Part shown: in pieces, positions 21,690-33,639 of the stretch
Layout: each line of letters starts with the position of its first letter
How positions within the stretch are numbered: position 1 is the first letter of the stretch
From: Epiperipatus broadwayi
Lineage: Eukaryota; Onychophora; Udeonychophora; Euonychophora; Peripatidae
Direction of reading: 5' to 3'
NCBI GenBank assembly: GCA_028023455.1
Contig: JAQFVV010012422.1
Location: forward strand, 7,253,710 to 7,317,709
Length of the DNA: 64,000 nt
Translations under genes and position numbers: made by a program
The notes under the pieces: model-generated
Seen by the model: only the letters and a program-made list of their open reading frames with translations
Told to the model about the DNA's origin: nothing
Databases searched by the model: none

Positions 21690-22985
21690 AAGAAATGGTG
21701 ATCATGTGATATTTAATAATTTCTTATATTATGATTTTTAGGGCTAGGTTAATTTTAAAAAGATGATTTAATTTATGTGTGTAGTTATTATTAGGATGAT
21801 TGGATCTTAGTAAAATCTTTCTTATGATCTAATTATCTTATAACCAGTAAATGTTATTTTATTATAAAAGAGTAATTGTTATCCTTGAGATGTTTGTAAG
21901 GTAGTAATAGCTATTATAAATTATTTTAGAATGCACTTGATTTTATTATTTTGTATGTAATTTATTAAGTAAATGAAAGGAAATATAATCATTATTTTCA
22001 ATGAAAGATTGTTAGTCATTATTTTATAACGAGTATTCTAAGATAATAGTTGCAAGATTTCTACAATAGTAATGCCATTATCAAGGATATTCTATATGCT
22101 TTCTCAATGTTAAAACCACCATATTGTAACCATCTCTTAAGGCTACCTTATATATTACATAATATATGTTGCTAATTCATTGTTATTATTAAATCTCACA
22201 AAGTAGTGTTTCTATATGTTTTATACCTTAGTATCTGAGCTGAGCTAAGGATAAGATTGATTTATACAGTTTGTACATGGTGATTCAATGTGGACAGATT
22301 ACAATATATAAAAAAGATTGAAAACATTGATCTAAAGGAAGTGTTAAATTGCTCCAAAGTATTGAAAAAGAATGATGCCATAGATAGTAGAAACAATATA
22401 TGGTCCCCCCCCCAAATAAAACCTAATCAGAAAATAAATCCTAGCATAAATTTTTCAGGATGCTGATAGTATATGCCCTACCCCAAACATAAGACCTATT
22501 TAAGATTGTCATCCCACCAAAACACACAATAAACATATAGAATTATAAAGTAATGAGTGTATAAATGTAAATGTAGATTTATGTGCATGAATAAATGTTA
22601 CTCAGAATTATTTGCAGGCAGACTTATAACTAATTATTTTAATAATCTTGCAAATACAATTTTACTTTTCCTTTACCAATGCCCATGCATTCAATCTGAT
22701 ATAAAAATTCCTCTTTCATCTGATTTCTAACAGTTCACAAATTAATCAAGCCAGCTTAAGGTTTCATATATTATTTGAAATTAAATATTACTAATTTATT
22801 AGAACGTAAATAACTTTTAGTATTCTCGTAATGAATGAGAATGTTCTGTGATAAGATTAAAATCCATCTACAAACAGTAATAAAAGTTATTTATGTGCTG
22901 TCGAAATTATTAATATTGAATAAATACAGATTTTTATAAATATAGATTTTTGTATTTAAATAACGCCATCTTTTAGGGAAACATG
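21690..22985. other. AT-rich sequence with C-tract and a possible old repeat
   Basis: A short C-run near 22,404 begins a stretch (22,390-22,510) in which CCTA and ATAAG/ATAAAAC words recur, as in some old inverted-repeat elements. No ends could be defined. Otherwise featureless. Confidence 0.4.
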
Positions 22986-22994
22986 GTAGTATAC

Positions 22995-23600
22995 TAGAGT
23001 TCAGAAAATGTTGCAAGAATTATTAGGTGAAAATAGGAAAGGATGCAAGATAAATGCTAAAAAGACTAAGGTAATGTTCAATACATTTTTTTTCAAAAGA
23101 GGAAAATAAAGTTTGATAATCACAAATTAGAAAAAGTCAACAACTATAAATACATTGGCCAAATTATTATTACAGGTGGAAACATAATCATTAAATTAAA
23201 ATTGGATAAAATGTTCTGCTTAATATTAAAAGAACTTGTTTAAAAAGAAATGTTTTTTTTTTATCTTATGGATCTAATACATGGATACTTAATAGAAAAT
23301 CAATATAAAGACTTCATTATCAGTCAATGAAGTATGGAAAGGTATGTGTTAGAAATAATAATGAAATGTGTGAGAAAACAAATGGGTACTATTAACCTTC
23401 ACTGAAAAAATTAAGGGACTGAAATGAAATTAGGTTGGACATATAGTGATGATAACAGATGACAATTGAATTAAATTGGATCCCAATAGATGAGGACAGA
23501 CCTAGAACGAGATCATAGAAAAGAAGTAGGGACCAAAGAAACTGGATTAAACTTGGAAAGACCTTCATCCTTCAGTGATTTGATAGTAATTTAAAAATGT
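22995..23600 (+). pseudogene. RTE-like LINE 3' relic
   Basis: Frames broken many times, but the RTE series is present: MLQELLGENRKGCKINAKKTKVMFN, VDNHKLEKVNNYKYIGQ (the YLG block), an M-K-Y-G-K stretch, W-I-P-I-D-E-D-R-P-R-T-R and finally RNWIKLGKTFI. These are the post-catalytic thumb and C-terminal regions; the RT catalytic core is missing. Confidence 0.65.
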
Positions 23601-23837
23601 TGATGACATTAAACTATTAAGGATATTTGATAATTTGAATTGTAAGGTATTTTAAAAAAAGATTATTGATTCTTAGTGTAACATATGAATTTAAGAAATT
23701 AACTAAGGTATAGGCTGGAGGATTTGTAAACAAATTGTATATATAAATAGTCTTAATTTTGCTAAGTTGAAAAGATAGCTTAAGAGTTTAACTTTACTTT
23801 GTTTTGCCACTTTTTAGATAATAAATAATCTGTTTTA

Positions 23838-23898
23838 TTACTCAGGAGATCATAAGATTCGAACACTAGGAGTGAATTTTCTCACTCAATACAGAGGT
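23838..23898 (-). repeat. SINE 3' fragment
   Basis: On the minus strand it contains the B-box-like GTTCGAATC and the CTCCTGAGTAATAAAAC tail typical of the SINE family at 39.5, 54.8 and 55.3 kb. Confidence 0.5.
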
Positions 23899-23976
23899 TA
23901 AACTCTCCCTACAGTAGCACCACTCAGTGCAAGCCCAAGTAATCAATGGTTGCAAGAAGGTTTGTGTACAAAATTC
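23899..23976. mobile_element. Foldback-element fragment, left part (split by transposon)
   Basis: Matches the left arm end of the 21-kb element (CTCTCCCTACAGTAGCACC... through GTGTACAAAATTC). It continues after the transposon at 25,688. Confidence 0.75.
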
Positions 23977-25695
23977 GGTAATTATCTGAAATCCGGGCAT
24001 GGCCACTTGGGGCATTGTTTATGTGTCCAAAACACATAAAAAACGTCATTTCTGCGGCCGGGCCTTAAAGGTTAATACAACATTTCAATATTGTATTAAC
24101 CCATTTTGGCAGGCCGCTTTGTATTTGTTCTATTCATAGCTGATTACCATATCGCTTGAGGGTGTTTGAATTTCAAGTTGGTACAACTTTTCAAATCTCT
24201 GTAATAGTGTAATGTCATTTATATTTAAATAATGTTTTTAATTACTAATAATTGTCATATGGTTCCCACCCTTCCCTAAAAAAATGTTAATATGTAAAAA
24301 ATTGGCAAAGTGTATGTTCGAACACGCTTCGACAAAGCTCATGCGCTAAGTCACATTTCAGAGTAGAAAATATACGAGACCAATAAAAGGTCTGAGAAGA
24401 ACATACAATTTTTCAACTTTTCAGAATTGTGGAGTACAGAAAGTGTGTGAGATTATGTCCTTTTTTTCAGCCACATAATGTACACTTTTTATTACAGCAA
24501 TAAAATAATAAATAAGTTCAAAAAGATCAAAGTTTGTGTCCTTTTTTTTTTCATTTCATTACAAATTGACAAGTATTTGGATTATATTTTTTGCAGCGGG
24601 GTTAAAATAAATGACTATTTTGGTTGACTTTTTGTTAATAATAACAAAGTACGTAACCCCCCCCCCCCAAAAAAAAAAGCAGTTTATTGTAGAAGGCCAA
24701 AAAAAAAAAAAAAAAGATAATTCAAACGAAATATAAATAAAAGTAAAAAGTGAGAAAAAGTTGTTGGAAAAAAAAAAAAAAAATTATTGACTTTTTGTTA
24801 CAATTATTTTTCCGAGTATGGGGGTGGGTGTTTTAAAACAAATTTTGATCTCCCAAAAAACACAAAAGTTTAATTTTTATCGTAGAAAAATAAAAGAAGA
24901 AAAACAATTTGGTCAACCCCCCCCCCCCCAAAAAAAAAAGGTTGAATAAATTCGAAATAATACCCAAATAATTGCATTATATTTTTTCATCAGAGTTAAA
25001 ACAAATGGGGTTCAAATAAAAGACTACTTTTGTTTACTTTTTGTTAATAATAACAGTACGAAAGCCCCCCTCCCCCAAAGCTGTTTATTGTAGAAGCCAA
25101 AAAAAAAGGCTAATTCAAACGAAATATAAATAAAAGTAAAAAGTGAAAAAAAAGTAAAATTATTGACTTTATGTTACAATTCTTGATCCGAGGGTGGGTG
25201 TGGGATTTCAAAACAATTTTTGAACCATCAACAACCCAAAAGTTACTTTTGATTTAATAATAATAAGAAAAACAATTTAGTCACCAAAAAAAAAAAAAAA
25301 AAAAGGTAGAACAAAGTCGAAACAAGTTCCAAATAATTATACCATTATATTTTTTCGGCGGCGGGTTAAAACAAGTTTTTTTGTAGTGAAAGAGTCCAAA
25401 GTTTTAAAATTCAGAAAAAATAAACACAAAATTAAATTATCAAAATTTGTTAAATAAAGAAAAATGTCCGTTAAAAAAAAAAAAACAACGAAAATGAATC
25501 TAAAAATTTGTTTAATAAAAAAGGAAATCATGTTATAAATGAAATAAAAAATTTGTTTAATCAAAAAAAAAACAAAACACCATGTTCTATAAAAAAAAGT
25601 TATGGCGGCCCGGTAGCGTTATATTTGATTGATTTTTGTATAGCATCAATGTCCCAAGCGGCCTTGGCCGGATTTCAGACGATTACCCAAAATTC
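23969..25695. mobile_element. 1.71-kb TIR DNA transposon (non-autonomous), 8-bp target duplication
   Basis: The body is 23,977-25,687. Terminal inverted repeats of about 41 bp start GGTAAT and share TCTGAAATCCGG and CTTGGG.CATTG. The flanking 8-mer CAAAATTC occurs at 23,969-23,976 and 25,688-25,695. Removing one copy restores the foldback element seen at 21.1 kb (ACAAAATTCATATCTAG against ATAAAATCCCTATCTAG), so the boundaries are confirmed by an empty-site paralogue. An 8-bp duplication fits hAT, P or Merlin-type transposases; none is encoded. The interior holds C- and A-runs and three diverged direct repeats. Confidence 0.85.
24581..25350. repeat. Diverged internal direct repeats of the TIR transposon
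   Basis: ATTATATTTTTT followed by a G-rich word and GTTAAAA recurs at 24,581, 24,976 and 25,344. The first two are followed by TTTGTTAATAATAACA, a C-run, TTTATTGTAGAAG and a GAAATATAAATAAAAG block. Spacing is about 395 and 368 bp, with much indel variation in the homopolymers. Confidence 0.7.
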
Positions 25696-25960
25696 ATATC
25701 TAGTGCCTACTCATTCAATATCCCCAGACTAGTTTCTAGCTTGTGGATTTCTGGTTTGCATTAAATCCTAAGATCTAGGTGCAGTGCTCTCAGATCCAAG
25801 GTTCTTTGCTGATGAAAACCACAAACTATCAACTAGTCTGGAGATATTGGATGAATAGGTACTAGATATGGATTTTATGCATAAATCTTCTTGCATCCAT
25901 TGATTACTCTGGCTTGCACTGAGTGGTGCTGCTGTATGGAGATTTTAGCCTCTGTGTAAA
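25688..25960. mobile_element. Foldback-element fragment, right part
   Basis: Continues the 23,899 fragment. It matches the 21-kb element through CCCCAGACTAGTTTCTAGC, AAGATCTAGGTGCAGTGC and the terminal CTGTATGGAGA. The central palindrome is shortened. Confidence 0.75.
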
Positions 25961-26149
25961 CAGTTGGTATAAGCATAAAGAATGGTGAACATGTGATGTT
26001 TAGTGCTTTAATTCTCACTTAAGGTAGGAACTGTTTTCAGTCAGCTTTCATAATCTTCCACATGGTGTTAAATGTGGATAGAAACTAGTCCCTACCTTGA
26101 ATGAAAATGATGTAGTGAAAATTACACTATAGAAATATTATTCATTCTA

Positions 26150-26325
26150 ATGATAAAAAATCAAGTCAGATGTCACATGACCTAATTTAATAAAGCTCGT
26201 ATTTACAAATGTTATATATAGAGCTTGCAAAATAAACTCTTAAGAAGCAAAAATCGGTCTGGGGTTGAGGATATTCTCAAAGCTTGTTTAAGAGCTTATT
26301 TTGCAAGCCCTATATATAACATTCA
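26150..26325. repeat. Diverged fragment of the 369-bp satellite, head-to-head
   Basis: The left half matches the minus orientation of the satellite (AAAAAATCAAGTCAGATG, TTTACAAATGTTATATATAGAG). The right half matches the plus orientation (CGGTCTGGGGTTGAGGATATT, then CCCTATATATAACATTC). The right half keeps the 3' strand of the ribozyme (CGGUC and UGGGGUUGAGG) but lacks CUGAUGA. This shows that the satellite family is dispersed. Confidence 0.65.
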
Positions 26326-26479
26326 TTCTATTGAATGACTAATAGAAAGTATTAATATACTTTCATTATGAGATTTGTGTCAAAGTTGTGAGGGCAACAC
26401 ATATGACAGTTATAAAATAAACTGTAATAATTTATTATATATATATATTGAACAATGATAAAATTATGTGTAAGAGATT

Positions 26480-26535
26480 GTGGTCTGAGCCAACTGATGA
26501 GTGCTGGTTCAGCATGAAATGTGTATCTTAGAGAT
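26480..26535 (+). ncRNA. Hammerhead ribozyme relic, dispersed family
   Basis: CUGAUGA (26,494-26,500), helix II GUGCU/AGCAU with loop GGUUC, and GAAA (26,516-26,519) are intact. A UC follows as a possible cleavage site, but inner stem I pairs only at AA/UU, so activity is doubtful. Confidence 0.55.
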
Positions 26536-26841
26536 CATAGATCTTTTTCCAAATGTCTTTGGTAATATGAGTGAGAATGATGTAATAAAAATTACACTAC
26601 TGAAGTATTATTAACTATTCAGATTAACTGAATAGAATTGAATTGTTAAATGCTCAAACTGCCAGTAGGGGCTCTGTTATTCATATAACACACAGATTAC
26701 TTTGCATTTTGCTTTCTGCTAATCAAAAGATCTATTTAATATCAAGCAAAGTATTGAACAGTACATAATATTAATAATATCAGAAACTAACTAGTTTTAA
26801 GTACCAATTTATTTATTTATTTATTTTTTTATATGTCAAAT

Positions 26842-26912
26842 GCGTTGGCTGGGGAGCGAACCCGGGCCAGCTACTTGGAAGGCAGCTATGCTAACCGCTA
26901 GGCCACCAACGC
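26842..26912 (-). repeat. tRNA-Gly(UCC)-like retroposon copy, best preserved
   Basis: 71-nt cloverleaf: perfect 7-bp acceptor (GCGTTGG/CCAACGC), anticodon loop CTTCCAA (UCC), and an intact B box GGTTCGCTCCC with one T-stem mismatch. The A box reads TGGCCTAGCGG. It is followed by ATTTGACATATAAAAAAA, the tail shared with five other copies, and preceded by GTCAA, so it is a retroposon. A functional gene is possible but less likely. Confidence 0.75.
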
Positions 26913-26998
26913 TTGACACCAATTTATTTATTAAACAAAGCTTTTACTTAAAACTGTATACAATAGTAAGCTACCATGTGCGCACATGTATCTATATA

Positions 26999-27600
26999 AC
27001 GTATGTTTTAGGTAAAAAGATAATGTATCATTAACACACACGTACTTATATGGCTATAGTTCCACAATTTTAGCTCAGGCTTTTTGAACAAGGATGATTT
27101 ATGTCCTTTAAACTTTTGAAAATTCACGTAAAAGTATATAAATAGTATCACATTCGATTGTCAAATAGGAAATTAGTTGTCACCACAAATTACTTTATTA
27201 TTTCCATGTCGTGACCTTTCATAACTCATATCGGTTGAAGGAATGGTGAGATGTCATCTATAAAACGTATGTTTTTAGGTAAAAAGATAATTTATCATTA
27301 ACACATACGTACTTATATGGCTATAGTTCTACAATTTTAGCTCAGGCTTTTTGAACAAGGGTGATTTATCTCCTTTAAACTTTTGAAAATTCTTTTCAAT
27401 CCTGAGGTCACATAAAAGTATTAAAAAAAATTAAATAGTATCACCTTGTTTCTCACCTGCTTGAAATATGTGACATTTCACTCCATTGTCAAATAGGAAA
27501 TTAGTTGTCACTACAAATTACGTCTATTATTTCCTAGTCACGGCCTTTCATAACTCATACCTGTTGAAGGAATTGTAAGATGTCATTTATAAATAATATT
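26999..27600. repeat. Tandem duplication, period about 265 bp
   Basis: The unit begins AACGTATGTTTTAGGTAAAA at 26,999 and again at 27,264. It includes CTCAGGCTTTTTGAACAAGG and GTCAAATAGGAAATTAGTTG. The second copy has about 60 extra bases in the middle. No coding content. Confidence 0.8.
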
Positions 27601-27849
27601 AGCGTGATGTAATCAGATGTTTTTTATCTTAAAAAAATAAATAATAATAATATATTAACAATTATAAAATATTCCATTGCAATTAATATGCTTTAGATAT
27701 TTTTGATTGATTCAACATTCGTTCCTCTGATTGAAGTTAATCACGATAATCCCCTACATAACAATATAAAGCGCAATAAGGAGATTACCGTTCTCTAATT
27801 GTGCAAATTATTGAACATTGCTGCCACTAGAGGGCAGATTGTTTGCAGC

Positions 27850-28860
27850 AAACAATTATATGGAAAGGAGTTGCAGTAGTAGGGTTAACATATGGTAATG
27901 ATGCATTATATGTTAGTAAAAAGATATTAGATTATTTAGAAAAAGCTCAAAGGGAAGTAGGAAGACATGCATTGGATGCAGAAGTATGGACAGCAAGGGA
28001 GGCAATTCAAGGAGAAATGGGACGGTCAAGTTTTCATATGAGAGATGCAAAAAGTAAAATGAAAATGTTTGGTAGATTGCAATTTATGGATAATAAAAGA
28101 ATAGCTAAAATAGTATTTAATTGGGTTATGAGTGAAGGGCAAGTAACAAAATGGGTGAGAAAGGTAATGCGGTATGCAAAAGATTTGGATAAAGAATTTA
28201 TATCAGTATATTTGTACAAAAGATGGGATGATTGTGTTAAGAGGATTATTGAGTGTTATAGTAGTAAGGAATGGGATAAAAGAGTATATTTATTAATAAA
28301 GAATAGGGAGTTGGAGAGTTGGAGAAGTGGTATGGAGAGTAAAGAGAGTTTAAATATATATATAGAAATAAAGAGAATATTAAGTGTGAGTTAATATATG
28401 ATAATAGTAAGGAAAGTAGTTTATTATTTAAGGCTCGAACGGGATCTTTAGCTACAAGAGAATATACATATAAATGGAAAAAAATGGGTGATTTATTTTG
28501 TAAATTATGTAAGGAAGGAATTGAAAATATTAGGCATTTGTTAATTGAATGTAAATGTTTGAAAACAGAAAGGGTACATATAATGAAGTTGTGGAAAAAT
28601 AAATATGAAAAGAGTGATTATACAGAAAGTGAATTATTGGTTTTTATGCTGGGTTTGGGAAAAGATAAGGGGGATTTAGATATAAAAGTTATAGAGTTGA
28701 CAAAGATTATATTGTGGAAATGGGATGGAGCAGAATATGGGAAAATTTAGACTGGGGAATGGAAAATAAAGTGGTTAACAGGTTTATCTGGGCATAATTG
28801 CTGAGATATTCTTGACTTCGTTTAAGGAGAAGCCGCAATACATCACATCACATCACATTT
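27850..28860 (+). pseudogene. 5'-truncated LINE copy (3' end of the 40-kb family)
   Basis: The frame 27,843-28,394 (183 codons) and a second frame to 28,750 correspond almost word for word to 44,155-45,040 of the complete copy, including GVAVVGLTYGNDAL, KVMRYAKDLDKEFISVYLYKRWDDC and the knuckle CKLCKEGIENIRHLLIEC. It ends with the same 3' UTR and CATCA-repeat tail. A frameshift near 28,370 separates the two frames. No target duplication was found. Confidence 0.85.
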
Positions 28861-29104
28861 CAAGAGAATAATCTCGCGTGTAACAGTTATAAAATGCTGT
28901 GATCAAATAAATAAAAAAAATAATTGTAAAATTAGGTAGATGTGGTGAGTCATGTGATAATGGAACACCATAATATGTAGTTGAACATCACATTTCCCTT
29001 TAATTAATCAAACTGATATTTTATTTTTCCTTTATTCACCTAAGAATCCATCCAGAAACTTTTAAGTTAAATCTACCGCGCTATCACTGTGTTAAGTAAT
29101 TGGA

Positions 29105-29218
29105 TAGTTTACTGCTCAGGACTTCATTAACAAATTCGAGCTACAGAAGTAAACGAAACTGGCTGTGCTTCCAGAATTTTTAGCTCCAGAAAAGCTATCT
29201 ATCACTACACCAAATCAT
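29105..29218 (-). repeat. tRNA-derived SINE, minus copy
   Basis: The minus strand starts TTTGGTGTAGTGATAGATAGC (A-box-like), followed by TCTGGAGC and a degraded B box, and ends at CCTGAGCAGTAAAC. Confidence 0.55.
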
Positions 29219-29221
29219 AAC

Positions 29222-29335
29222 AATCTCTCCATACAGTAGTGCCACCCAGTGCAAACCTTAGTATCCAATGGATGCAAGAAGGCTTGAGTATAAAATCCCT
29301 ATCTAATGCACTACTATATGAGGAGTTTGCTACTG
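29222..29335. mobile_element. Foldback-element fragment (21-kb family)
   Basis: CTCTCCATACAGTAGTGCCA through AAGGCTTGAGTATAAAATCCC matches one arm end. Truncated after CTATCTAATGC. Confidence 0.7.
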
Positions 29336-29594
29336 TTACTAACAGCTTGTATACAGGAAGTAGTGATCATGTGATGTTTTGAGATTTTCATCCCAAATCA
29401 CACGGGATTATTACTTTGCTGAACTACTCGGCAATAGTCTAATTAATAATAAAGATAAAAACATAATAAAATAAATTAAAGAAGTAAATGAGTAGGGTGC
29501 TGTCTGTAAAAATAATAGTAAAATAAAGTATAGCTATAAGCTGGGGGGGGGGTAATAAAAATATTCTGGATTTGGGCATGCTATGGAAATGCAA

Positions 29595-29750
29595 TCAGAG
29601 ATACAGACTTCACAGAAAAGTATGGAAAGATATATGTTACAATTAAAAAATTTAGGAACTGAAAGAACATTTGGTGGCTAAGAGAAAAAATACTAGTATT
29701 ATTGAAAGAATTGAGATTAAAATGGAGATAGGTTTATATATTGCTTTAAA
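29595..29750 (+). pseudogene. Short RTE-like LINE relic
   Basis: LQTSQKSMERYMLQL then frameshifted IIERIEIKMEIG match the RTE C-terminal region between the YLG block and the tail. Only about 150 bp remains. Confidence 0.45.
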
Positions 29751-29754
29751 AAAA

Positions 29755-31460
29755 ATGGTGATAGAAAATAGCATTATTAAAATGACCTTTAACCACATAG
29801 TGTTGAAAAGATAAGGCTTTTAAAAAATGTATTCTATTAATATTTGTTGATCTAAAATTTGGACATGTAACCAAGATCCTAAATCGAATATTAAATGATT
29901 ATAAGAGTCAATATTTAAAACGGATAAACAGCATCAAATAATTGCTGGAATGATATGAACAAAAGATGCTATAAGTTGAAAAATTAAAATAAACTTTATA
30001 CTGCAATGAATCAATGATGTCGATAAATGATAATAAAGATAATGATTCAGATAACAAGTAAATGGAAATGTTTTTTATTCCTTACACCCTAAATAAAGTA
30101 TAAAAGCATATAACATCTAACTATTATAGTTTTAGATAATATTTATATATAATCAAATAAATTTTTATATGGAGGAAAACTGTACTACATAAAAACATAA
30201 GAACCAAGACAAAAAGGGTATTGTATTTTTATAAGCTAACTAAAATACTTCATTCCACTTTTATACCTATTGAAAACTCAATTTTTCTAAATGACACATA
30301 ATTGTCATAGCATTATTACTAATAACCAAGTGTTATTACATGATCGTAGTAGTATTCTATTGACTAATTAATGCATTATTGATTGGTTATAATACGCTTT
30401 AGCTAGATTATATCTATCAGTCTATTGAAAGAGAATTTCACATACATCTAAAAACAATATTAACTGAACAAATATATCACATGATCATCGTTTCCTAAGC
30501 CTGCATTGATTACTATGGCTTGCTCTGAGTGGCACTATTATATGGAGATTTTATCACTGTTGAACATATATACTAGAAATGTCACATGACTTTATCATAT
30601 GATACTCATATGTTACAGTCAACATAAAATTGAGATTTCTAAAATGTATAAAAACAGACATAGTGGCAAACTATATTACTATGTAAAAAAAAATAGCTTA
30701 CATTTAAAATTCTTAAGAGTTTTTAAAAGTCAGACTATAAGTTTGAATAGTGCAAAGATGTAAAAGATGGCTGTTAAGTGTAATAGTGCCGCAGTTTCTA
30801 TTTTGAGTTTTAATATACATGGATAAAAGCAAAAGCAAGAAACCAGTTTGGAAATGGAAATACTATGGTCCTGTATGATTTGGCGTTCATTAATCACTCA
30901 AAATTATAGGAGATGGATTTCGATTTGATGAAGAGAATTGCTCTGAATAAACATACTAGAAATTATATGTTTTATACATACTGAACTTTAGTATTCATAT
31001 AGACCCCTATTATTTTACTTATATTTATGGAACATTAATTTTGTGGATACATGACATGTAATCTTCGAGAATTAACATGTACATGCACACATTTCTTAAG
31101 TTTGGATTAAACGTTTTGGAAATAAATTCTTCTTTCAATATTTTATACATTCTCTTTACGCTCAATTAATTATATAAATTCATAATTGTAAATCTCTTTA
31201 AGAGTAATCGAATATTTATGATCACATGCTTGAAATGTATATCATCCACACTGTATTCTTACATTTAAATACGCCAAAGTACAATGCAACCCAGGCAGAG
31301 TTAATCGATAAAATTATTAAGAAGCAAATGTGATCATATTATTAGATCACATTCAGTAAATAAAATTAACTACATATGAAAATTGTCCATAATCTCTATT
31401 TATTATTTAAACCATGAAGTATAAAACAACATACCCAAAGATATCTAAAAACAAAACAAA
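29755..31460. other. AT-rich sequence with one foldback fragment
   Basis: A piece of the 21-kb foldback family lies at 30,500-30,560 (TTGATTACTATGGCTTGCTC, then TATGGAGATTTTA). Nothing else recognised. Confidence 0.5.
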
Positions 31461-31462
31461 AA

Positions 31463-31632
31463 GATAATTGAAAGATTTTATTGCTCAAGTGCTCAAAAGA
31501 AGTCCAAGTCCTAAAACTTTATGATCCAGAAACTAATGTTCAACCACTACATCAAACCAAATAGTGCTGAAAAAATAATTGAATGACTTTATTGCTTGAC
31601 AGTTCATAATGAGTTCAAAAGCTGAAAGTGAC
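31463..31632 (-). repeat. Two SINE copies in tandem, minus strand
   Basis: 31,463-31,560 reads on the minus strand as TTTGATGTAGTGGTTGAACA, TTCTGGATC, and the tail TTGAGCAATAAAATC. 31,567-31,632 is a second 3' fragment of the same type. Confidence 0.5.
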
Positions 31633-31639
31633 AACAAAT

Positions 31640-33565
31640 AAAAATACTAACGTAATGATGGTCAGTTTTATAATCGATATCATTTTCCAACATGAATAGA
31701 TATACAACTTTATATTTAACCTCTTAAATCTCTCCATGAATATTCAGTTCTGGTCCTACAACAAATATTCAGAATACTGACAATAAAACAAATTATTTCT
31801 TCATTAATAACTTTTCACTATGTTTTGATTTACAAGTGTCAAACTCAGTCCACACACAACTTTGACACCGTCAACTTTAGATAAATACAGTAATAATTAT
31901 TACTAATAATTTACTAAATTAAAGATTGTCTCTAGCACAGATATATACTTTAAACCTCAGTTAAAGATTAATTCATCTGATATTTTAAAATTAAACACAC
32001 ACACACATGGATTTTTCAATACTGAAATTTTCTTTTTCTGTTAAATGTAATGCATTAATGTGAAACTAGCTATCAAGCAGTTTTTCATATGATCTACATA
32101 TTTTTATAATTCATTCAACAATTAATAACTCATACAAATTTCATGCTTAAGTATCAGTGTTATCCATTTATAAACCATGTTATTGATTATAAAAATTCCT
32201 TTCACACAACATATAAATATTTCCACACATGCTTATCATTAATTTATGCACTAATGATGAATAGCTTCTATTTTAGTTATTAAGAAGTGTATTTAATATG
32301 AAACTTTAACTTAGCTAATGTATAATGTTCATCATTTATTTTAGCATTTGTATAATTATTCATTATTTATAAGTTAAATCTTCCATTTAATAATTCTGGT
32401 TATCTTTTCTAATTAATTTAAATATCCTAATATTGATTATAAATTTTTCTTCACAATGCATTAAAATGTTTTAACACTTTTGATCTAGAATTAACACAAT
32501 CTTTCATATAATTACCATGGTTTCTTCTCAAAACACATGATAGTACCACTGAACTTTGACTTTAAAACATTCTCTTGTGGCTGTTTTGCATTATTTTGCT
32601 GTTTTTGTAGTTTATTTGATAGCAAAAATTTGAAACTAAAATAATATTAATTCTTTTGATTTAAAAAAAAATTCTCAAGATGTCAGTATAATGTGGATCT
32701 CTTTTTCTAAAGAGTTGACAGACAGCAAGTCTCTGCTTACAGTGTTGCTGATTGGTAGTTTCTAGTTATCTTTACATAAAAGCACTTGCAAAACACCTTC
32801 AAGTATATTCATTTTTTTGTTAATTTCCAAAATAAAAATATGTATTTTCCATAGTTTGATTACATATTTATGATTATTTTTTCATAAAATATTTTTATTT
32901 TTATTTTTAGAAAAATAATGCAATTAGATCAAATTTCATTTGAAAATATTTAGGTACTTACGTATAATCCTGTCTACCAAGTTTGACAGCCATTTTTTTT
33001 CCAATTATACAATTTCAGGACAAATCAAAATAAACCAATAACACAGAGTTGCAACTTTGACCACAGCAGATTTCTTTTCATCATTTTTACAAAATTATAA
33101 ATAGAATTTTAATTTTAAATAAAATTTCATTAGCTTTTTTAAGTTGAGGAAAAAATCATGTGAGCTCTATAAACTAAGTTAAAATATTTCTGATTTATTT
33201 AAATTTAATGTTGTTACTAATAATGTGATAATTTGTTCAATAAGAAATTGTTCTTTATAAATCTTAATATATATTTCAGATTGTGTTTTTTTAAATATAT
33301 AAGCAAAATTAAAACAATACTTTTAAAAATATTTTTTTGTTATAAATATATATTTTTAATAAACAATTCAAAATTTCTGAAAATATATAATAAATAAATT
33401 TTAATGAATGATAAAAATCATATATGACAGCTATATAGTATAACCTCTCAACTTTGTTTGGAAGAGACTTGATGAGTAAGAGGTTAATTATGCTAAAACC
33501 AAATCAGAGCACGCAATTCCGTTGCGTTTGTGTGTACTGAAAATGCATTAGCATATAGGGTTTTT
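31640..33565. other. AT-rich sequence, no feature seen
   Basis: Contains a short CA run near 32,000. No motif-bearing frame. Confidence 0.5.
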
Positions 33566-33576
33566 TATATGTCAAA

Positions 33577-33630
33577 GCGTTGCCCGGGAAGTGAACCCCG
33601 GCCAGCTGCTAACTATGAGGCCACAAACGC
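33577..33630 (-). repeat. tRNA-Gly-like retroposon copy with anticodon arm deleted
   Basis: Acceptor-side GCGTTGCCCGGGAAGTG and CCACAAACGC are present, but about 17 bases spanning the anticodon arm are missing. It keeps the GTCAAAGCG/ACGCTTGAC extended ends and the T-run. Confidence 0.7.
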
Positions 33631-33639
33631 TTGACCGTT

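Larger units (their letters stand above)
26103..26612. repeat. Composite: satellite and ribozyme relics between 44-bp direct repeats
   Basis: GA(A/G)AATGATGTA.T.AAAATTACACTA recurs at about 26,103-26,146 and 26,569-26,612. Between them lie a diverged 369-bp-satellite fragment (26,150-26,325) and a hammerhead of the dispersed family (26,480-26,535). The arrangement could be an inserted unit with duplicated ends. Confidence 0.55.

Noticed and set aside
25337-25732. Overlapping 74-75 codon frames on both strands
   Set aside because: Low-complexity A/T sequence inside the non-coding TIR transposon.
26842-26912. Functional tRNA-Gly gene
   Set aside because: T-stem mismatch, the shared TTTGACATAT plus A-run tail and five diverged sisters favour a retroposon, though function is not excluded.
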